Position numbers and translations under genes: made by a program. Below, piece by piece: positions 56,176 through 64,000 of a stretch of 64,000 bases of DNA. Within the stretch, counting starts at the first letter, position 1. Each line of letters begins with the position of its first letter. Where the stretch lies: NCBI GenBank assembly GCA_013420905.1, contig JAAXNY010000003.1, positions 248,001 to 312,000 of the forward strand, given 5' to 3'. The notes under the pieces were generated by a model, which saw only the letters and a list, made by a program, of their open reading frames with translations, searched no databases and had not been told where the DNA came from. Source of the DNA: Collybia mongolica (lineage: Eukaryota; Basidiomycota; Agaricomycetes; Agaricales; Clitocybaceae).

Positions 56176-57038
56176 TCAGAACTGGGAAAGCAGAGAGTTC
56201 ATAATTGGTTCAGCGTTAAGAAATTCCCTCATGTCTTCATGCGCAAGAATGTAATTGATCCCAGAGTCCGTATCGTCTGACACGAGTGTGTGGAAATCGT
56301 TAAACGATACGGTATCGGAGTGGTCTAACATCCAAGATCTAACGCCGGCGAACTGAATCCATTCAACATGTCTGACTGTCGTTGGTGGGTTGACGTACCG
56401 AAGCAAATCCTCAAGTTTCTCAGCTTCTGCCGTCCTACCAAGCCTCCTCAGCAACCTACTGAATTCTGCTCTCGGCCACAATAGGATTTTCTCGAACGGA
56501 TCAAATGCATTATATGATCTTGACAAGACTTTCGTGAGGATTTCCAGCGCTTCATCGTCATGTTTACGACCTCGGGATAACGCAACCCCGAGATATGCCA
56601 GGGGCACCAAAGGGACAGTCCGAATATTTTGATTCAAGCGCTTGTGTATCGAAATCACGGCTCTGAGTGCTGGGGCTGCTTCAGATATTCTTGATGGCGT
56701 CGAATACTAAGAGCATGGGCAGGTGAGGGTTACAAGCGCTAATTCTGCAAGTCATAACTCACCCGATAGAACTGTGCAAGTTGCCAATACGCCATCGTGA
56801 GGAGGTGGTCTTTTTTGCGGTATTTCTCGTGCATGGTCTCAGGAGTCAGGATCCCCAGGCGAAGCAGATGCATGATGGATCCATCAAACTCGACTTGTTC
56901 AATAAATATTCCAAGTTCTGATATTAAAGTTCGCCGTTGATGATCGGATATTGAGCCAAAGATCTCACATATGCTTGGATCAATGATTGGTATAGGATGA
57001 GGACCAAGCAAGACGGCGTGCATAGTCGGGAGCGACAT
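56176..57038 (-). CDS. Unknown-family protein T2, full-length paralog of T1
   Basis: Two exons, 57038-56763 and 56706-56176; 268 residues. The start MSLPTMHAVLLGPHPIPI sits in the context ACCCACCATG, identical to T1. Predominantly helical blocks: IFGSISDHQRRTLISELGIF, MHLLRLGILTPETMHEKYRK, LLTMAYWQLAQFYR, then LAYLGVALSRGRKHDDEAL, LLWPRAEFSRLLRRLGRTAE, and a C-terminal third (GVRSWMLDHSDTVSFNDFHT, YILAHEDMREFLNAEP) whose counterpart lies behind the stop codon in T1. The repeat of helical pairs is reminiscent of TPR proteins, but no family was recognised. Gene T1 lies 4.5 kb away in the same orientation, so the pair arose by local duplication. Frame intact. Confidence 0.68.
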
Positions 57039-57212
57039 GGTGGGTGCCAAATAAGTGGAGTGAACAATCAGAATTCACGTGATGATGTAATTTTCAAAGC
57101 ATGACCAAACAGTCGCGTCGCGTCGGCCTAACGCACACACATCGCGTCACTGCGAAGAGAAATACACTTTGTTTGGTTCTGTCGCGAAGTACATGGTGCT
57201 TTTCTATACATT

Positions 57213-58499
<1,287 letters not shown>

Positions 58500-59585
58500 T
58501 TCAGTGATGGGATTGAGAGAACTGATAGAGGGGGGAATGGGGGATCGAATGAACGAGTCTTTACAAGACGGGGAGTCCTTTTATGTGGGTTTCGGGGTTC
58601 GCAATTGTCGGTGATGTCATGTTTGGCCACGATCACGTTCCAAATTTAAGACGACGCGTTATTTCAAAAGTAACACAACGCACTCATTTCGGTTCAGAGC
58701 TAACACAATCTCTTGTAAAATTGTGTCGAAGGCTTACGAGTCTGATTTACTCTGTGGCGATTCTTCAGATTTTGAAAGGGGTGTGCATATTTTTTTATCG
58801 AATTGCTGCATCGTGCATAGGAAGGTTTGTTGTTCTAGGTATAAATAACATCATCGGGGTGAGCGGCTTATTCCCCAATTTAGGCTTCACCTGCCTCCAT
58901 GAATCCCCGTTGCCGTTCGGCCTGCTACATGTCAACATTTAATGGGAAAAGCAGAAAAGAGAAAGGCAAAATAAAACCTAACACGAATTACTTTCACCTT
59001 CGAGTTGATACATGATGTTCAAGCCGCAGATACTAATAAAGTACCTCCGTCATTGGCTAGCGTCTCATTAGGCAGGCCGGTCTAGGAGTAGTTATGTGTT
59101 GACTGGTGCACATTCAACCGATGGGGATGTTGAATGCCTTCTTCCTCTGTTTTCAGAGTGTCATGATCATGAGTACCCCAATATCCGATCTTGATGTCGC
59201 CACCCCTAAATTCCAGGAATCCGGCGAAATGTGGATCCGATTTGGCCTGTGGCTGAGTAACCTGCTCGAGCCGTTGACGTTGTGGTACCGAGAGAGAGAG
59301 GAAGGACACCAAACTATATAAGTTGTAACTGTAGCTGCGCCTTCCTATGTGGCGGGCAATCTTGGCTATATTGACTTTTTGTAATAAAAATGCATGACCC
59401 AAGAATTGGCGGTCATTTTCTCATCTCATCAGTGCTCCTTCTCGAGTATATATATAAATGCATCAAGGGTCGAGGCCGTCAACTTTTATGTAACGGACGG
59501 CCTTGAAATCATGGCCGTTTGCGGTTGGACAGAGCAATATTGAACCTTGATTGACTCGACCCCCGAATTCCAACTCTCGAAAACG
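58500..59585. other. Divergent intergenic region
   Basis: Shared upstream region of the SDR (minus) and BTB (plus) genes. The SDR leader is pyrimidine-rich when read on its own strand (about 58504-58545). A TATA stretch for the BTB gene lies at 59447. No gene is seen. Confidence 0.5.
59447..59458 (+). promoter_or_regulatory. Probable TATA box of the BTB gene
   Basis: TATATATATAAA lies about 130 nt upstream of the BTB gene ATG. Confidence 0.4.
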
Positions 59586-60861
59586 ATGAACATTTTCAGT
59601 TCCACACAAGGCGCCTCAGTCGAGACAGCTCTGGCTGGGTCAACATCAGCATCCGCTCCCCTTGCCATTCGTAAGCGCAAAGTCCATGAGTCGGAACCCC
59701 AACCTGGCATGGCGCCCAGAATCCATCTTCGGAAACACAAACATCCACGTCTTTACCGCAACCATGCAAGGCACTGGGAAGAAGGGGACGTGTATGTACG
59801 GGCCGGGACGACTAGGTTCAAGTTGCACAAGAGCCGGCTAGCAAGACTGAGCGCGTGGTTCCGTGAAATTTTCGACCAAGACGCCGCTGAGGATACGCAA
59901 GCGGTTACAGAGGTTGTGCTAGACAGGATGGGCGTTAGTGCAGACGACTTCGCAGCACTCTTAGATGCATTAGACGATTCCATGTACGCATAGTCACCGT
60001 GCCGGTGTCACATAACTGATTTTACATGACAGAAAATACACCTACACGAAACCCACGTTTCATGAGGTTGCTTCTATCCTGCGCGCGTCTACAACTCTGT
60101 CTTTCGAGAGCTTCAAGCCATGGGCACGGCAATACCTTGAGGGCATGTGGCCGCCTGCTCTAGATTCCGTGACTACGACGCGTACGCCACTCGCCACGGA
60201 AACCATAATTCTCGCGCGCCGCTGTTCTATACCATCCATACTCAAACGTACATTATACGAGCTTGTTCGCATGAAGGGATTCGGCCAAATTTACATTGTC
60301 CCGGATGATGGTGAAGATGTGAAGTCTGCAGGGACGTTGAGCGCAGCTGATCATATACTCCTCACGAAGGCTCGCGAGAAATTGGGATCACGGTGGATTG
60401 AAATTGCCCTATCACCGCCAAAGGACCTAGGCTCAGGTGCCAGCTTCTCCACGGGTCTCGACATAGATCAAGAGGTCAAACTCGAGTGCTCTCAGGATGA
60501 CATCCAAATACTGAAACCGCGAGCATTATGCGCCAATGCCCAATGTGCTTTCGCTAGTTTGGATAATGCATATCGTGTTCACAGAAAATTGGTGCATGAT
60601 TCGGAAATCTTCGCGACGTACATCTGGGACCCAATATGTGGTGTACAGGCACTCCTTGATGCACCATGGGCAGATGAAGGAGGTTGTATGGATTGTGTGG
60701 ATAAGGTGAGGGGGGAATGGCGGAGGCAGAAGGAGGAGATATGGAAAGATTTGGATGTATGGTTTGGATTGAGTGGAACCGATATCCCGAAATCATATCT
60801 TGATGAAGATCGGCATGAACCAGCGAAGCACGTCCCATGTAGCGGTTCTACGTCAGCTTGA
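59586..60861 (+). CDS. BTB/POZ domain protein
   Basis: Two exons, 59586-59983 and 60033-60861, with the isoleucine codon split by the intron; 408 residues. The first 50 residues are Ser/Ala-rich and then basic (IRKRKVHES, IHLRKHKHPRLYRN). A fungal BTB domain follows: ARHWEEGDVYVRAGTTRFKL, HKSRLARLSAWFREIFDQDA, EVVLDRMGVSADDFAALLDA. Across the intron the family continues with TKPTFHEVASILRASTTLSF, ESFKPWARQYLEGMWPPALD. The C-terminal half has the Cys-bearing segments typical of Agaricomycete BTB proteins: LKPRALCANAQCAFASLDNA, GGCMDCVDKVRGEWRRQKEE. BTB domains dimerise and can recruit cullin-3 ligases; the specific partner is unknown. Frame intact. Confidence 0.8.
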
Positions 60862-61525
60862 AGAGCAGTCCTGTGCATACCCTCTGAAAGCTTGAGCAGG
60901 CTTTCAAATTTGTTCACTGGATGACCCCGAAAGAAACGCGCGAATAAGTGAGTGGCGACTGGAGCCCAGGCGCGCGCCTCACTTTGTTTGTGTAACGAAA
61001 ATGTGACCTCTTACCTGTACGATTACCACCTTTCCTCCTTGATTCATGTTCCTTTTCGTACTTACAACGCTCCCGTTAGTTTTCATCGCTTACTCACGTC
61101 ATTCCTGTCCCCCTCTCTCGCTCCGACTTACCCCGACTGTCTTTACTTGGCTGTTTCAGCACCCAATTGGGACACTCTTATTTACCTACAAAAGGCCTGT
61201 CGTTTCGTAGTCCTTTCACAGAATATCAATCTTACATCGATCTGTCTGGTCTTTGAACGCGATAAACCTTGCAATTGTGACTTCGGCGTCACGCCCTCGT
61301 CACTATTTGGCTGTGCTACTTTTACACCGTATAACGACTAAAACACTTGTAAAACACAGACTACCCTCAGCTTTCTGAATTTATGGTTGGGAAACAGAGA
61401 ATTAAAACGAAGTAAGTACCACGCTAGTTGGCTTTGCCTTTAGCTTTTAAGTTAAAAAACAATTCTCCAGATTGTTACTTGAAGCAAGTCCTTAGCCCAA
61501 GTCCACCAGAGTCGATGGTATCACA
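60862..61525. other. Intergenic region, no gene seen
   Basis: A 129-codon open frame at 60952-61341 (plus) has no recognisable domain and lacks splice context. The stretch is probably the promoter of the next F-box gene. Confidence 0.45.
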
Positions 61526-63072
61526 ATGCATCGAACTCTTCGAATCAACGAGATCCTAAGGCTGGTGTTCTATCTTCTCGCGGACACGGGAGGCGACAGG
61601 ACTTTGGCGGATTCCGCGGTTGTGTGTCAAGAATTCCGAGAACCGGCGCTGGACGCGTTGTGGAGACACATTCACGGACTATTGCCCCTCATCTCCATTT
61701 TACCAACACAGCTCGGGGGTCAAACTTTGGTGATTAGTCGTTACCGTCGTTCTTCCTCCTTTTACGACATCTAAGCAGTTATCAGATCCTTGCGCCCGGC
61801 GAGTTCAATGATCAAATTTGGGCACGCTTTGACTCGTATGCAGCCCGTGTTCGTGTGCTTACTGTAGCCGAAGAACAATCTGTACTCCCAAATGTGACGA
61901 CCATCCATCCATCAGTCTATATTCGGCTTGCGCGTGCCAGACCATGCATTCTTCCCCGTTTAGATACAATGAACCTCATGAATGTCACAGTACATACCGC
62001 AATGGAGCTGATGCTCTGTCTCTCGAATACCGTCAGAACCTTCCGAATGGTCCCCGGAAACGACGATGCGGATTGGGGTGATCCCCTATATAACGCGGGG
62101 ACCGCACTCGACGCACTGGCATCCAACGGTAGACCTAATATCGAAGAGCTTCTCATGTGCGTAAGGATATCCCAATCATACGTTGACAAGCTCCTGCCCT
62201 TGCAAAATCTCCGGACCCTTCGATTTATGCAAATCACTCCACCTGAAGGCACATCTGACCTAATTCGAAAGATCTCCACACTACCCAAACTCGAGGAGCT
62301 ACACCTCATACTCCTTAAGGACGCAGTGATTGATCGCATCCCATATGACGGCTTTCCATCTCTGCGCTGCTTACGAATCCCATATTCCCTTCCCCAATCC
62401 GTAACCCGCCTTCTATATGCCTTGCCTTCAGACCGCCTCCGGGATCTTGAGGCCAAGGATCCGAGAATCTCGCAGAATGTACAGACCGCGCCGGAGTTGC
62501 GAGAAATCTTGAACAGTTGGCGTGCCTGTTTTACCGCCTTGGCCCGCCACGGCGGCCTCAAAACAATCCACATTACCATCAACGCGGATGCCGTTGACGA
62601 GGATATCTTGCAAGACTGTCAGGACATCAGGTTCATTTCTTTGATCGAGCCTCTTCTTGCAATCAAAGGGCTTGAGGACCTCTGTGTTTCACCACCCGCG
62701 GACATGCCCTTATCCGACGATGACGTTTGCAAAATTGTATCTGCATTGCCTCAACTCACGACGCTCGATCTCTGTTTCCCCACCGAAGATGACCAACCAA
62801 CTTTATTATCTTTGCAGCACATTGCAAAATACAGTCCCTACCTTGAATCCCTTACAGTTTCACTCGATTCTAGTGTGGACGTACCGGTTGCTGCCCCGTC
62901 GCAAGGGCCACCCCACCCACTGAAAGAAATACAGCTACAGTCAACGAACATTGACGACATTCCGGCCCTGGTCCGGCATTTGAGGTCGTTGTTTCCGAAT
63001 TTGGAGGACATCATGTCGTGTGATGATGATGAAAAAGCCGTTATGGACGCATACAGGTCGATGGAAATTTGA
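61526..63072 (+). CDS. F-box/LRR family copy F, intact
   Basis: Two exons, 61526-61729 and 61786-63072, in phase 0; 496 residues. Exon 1 is shorter than in the other copies but has the F-box helix: RTLADSAVVCQEFREPALDA, LWRHIHGLLPLISILP. Exon 2 opens ILAPGEFNDQIWARFDSYAARVRVLT, matching VLQGPFNEKDWRRFDTYSYRVKKLT in copy A. LRR-like blocks follow (LRTLRFMQI, LEELHLILL, LRCLRIPYSLP, LTTLDLCFP), and the C-terminus is LVRHLRSLFPNLEDIMSCDD, a diverged form of the ARHIDRLFP module. It is the most divergent member in this window. The acceptor used (ATCAG) is the one that keeps frame; an earlier CAG at 61778 would not. Confidence 0.78.
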
Positions 63073-63928
63073 GGCGTCTGTCTCAGTCTAGTGAAGGCTC
63101 CCTCGTTCAACTTTATAGTAATATTCTAATATTCACGGCGCAGTCTTTTGTACAAATTTAGGTGTAATGGGCAACGGTTGACAAAACATATGTTGTTCAA
63201 GCCCGGGGTGAATTAAACCCCACATATATGCTTGAGAGCTTCGTAGCAGCCCAAGGGTTTTACCCTCAGCCTCCTGGTCCGCGTTTCTAATGTTTGATGA
63301 TGGCGACGGCAAGTGACCATTCGCATCGACAGAAGCTGGTTTCTGATACGTTCAAACATTCAAACAGGAATGGGGGAGCTGAATGGAAACCTACAAACTA
63401 TCTCTCGAATCGGGTGGTCAGAATCGAAAAGAAATCAAATTTTACTCCACTAACTGAAGAAGGGTGTTCGCTGACGCCTGCTGTGTGCCGCGTAATCATT
63501 CGTAGCACTCGATCTACAAAAATTGGAGGACATGCATAATCGGTGTGGAAGGGGACCCTACCTTCCTCGCAGACTTACCAATATTTTACGTTACTTACTC
63601 TACTCTGGACATCCTTCCGATCACCCAACCCCACTTCCCATATCTCAGACCACGGCAGATCGGAGATCCTAACGACGATGGATAAGGTTGGGTGCCTGCG
63701 ACGCCTGGCGTGTGTGGAGTCTCGCCTTGTCTAAGAGGCGCAGAACCGAGACGCGTCATTTGCGCGTCATGATCAAGATCACGGATACATCCAGGTGCTA
63801 CGAGAACCTCTCCGATCGCACTCCTTATTCACGAATACCTACGTCATAAACTCCTTCGTTACTTCTTGTTCTGGCCAATCAGCGTACGAGAACGCGCATG
63901 ATTGGGTATCTAATCTACTTCGCAAATG
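63073..63928. other. Intergenic region, no gene seen
   Basis: Short open frames only. Probably the 3' flank of copy F and the upstream region of a gene beyond the right edge. Confidence 0.45.
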
Positions 63929-63935
63929 TATAAAA
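63929..63935 (+). promoter_or_regulatory. Core promoter (TATA box) of a gene beyond the right edge
   Basis: TATAAAAGG followed about 35-70 nt later by a pyrimidine-rich tract (CCTCTCTCTTCCCC..TTTCTCTGTCTCTT) that continues to the window end. This is a typical fungal transcription start arrangement on the plus strand. Confidence 0.45.
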
Positions 63936-64000
63936 GGTGCACTCCTATCTCTTGATTGGAGAACGGTCCTCTCTCTTCCCCACATCTTTCTCTGTCTCTT

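Overview
The window looks like nuclear DNA of a filamentous basidiomycete (Agaricomycetes). Coding regions are split by many short introns, mostly about 45-75 nt with GT..AG ends. The gene content combines fungal housekeeping genes with families that are expanded in Agaricomycetes: F-box/LRR proteins, HET-domain proteins, MYND proteins and BTB proteins. The style recalls Rhizoctonia/Ceratobasidium-type genomes, but that placement is inference. All exon joins were made by eye from splice signals and family alignment. Layout: 1-2072 is the start of an inositol/sugar transporter (minus strand, runs off the left edge), divergent from a PHO89-type phosphate transporter (3640-6140). Next come a 2OG-oxygenase-fold protein that has lost its iron ligands (6480-8064, minus), a GT90/CAP10 glycosyltransferase (9007-11307, minus), an F-box/LRR gene (12985-14751), an AMSH/Sst2 deubiquitinase (17681-20429), a second type of F-box-like gene (20696-21993, minus), complex I 75-kDa subunit (23162-25895, minus), a MYND-finger gene with two in-frame TAG codons (27753-29953, minus), an annexin (30744-32794), a frameshifted F-box/LRR gene (32873-34613, minus), an MCT-like transporter (36580-38744, minus), an intact F-box/LRR gene (39752-41348), a doubly frameshifted one (42344-43963), and a Zrg17-like zinc transporter (44273-46765, minus). 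From 48.7 to 57.2 kb the window is accessory. It holds a HET-domain pseudogene carrying a transposon, two paralogous genes of unknown function, an intron-containing tRNA-Met, and a small secreted CBM1 protein. The right end has a short-chain dehydrogenase (57213-58499, minus), a BTB protein (59586-60861), an intact F-box/LRR gene (61526-63072), and a probable core promoter for a gene beyond the edge. The most unusual object is a 1042-bp element at 50386-51427 inside the HET gene. It has 21-bp terminal inverted repeats (one mismatch) and an exact 8-bp target-site duplication, which is hAT-like. Instead of a transposase it carries a four-exon gene for a 157-residue protein with an N-terminal Cys/His zinc module and a C-terminal PHD finger. 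Removing the element with one duplication copy rejoins the HET reading frame exactly. A broader pattern is that conserved core genes are intact, while lineage-specific families (F-box, HET, MYND, the paralog pair) carry most of the frameshifts, nonsense codons and truncations.
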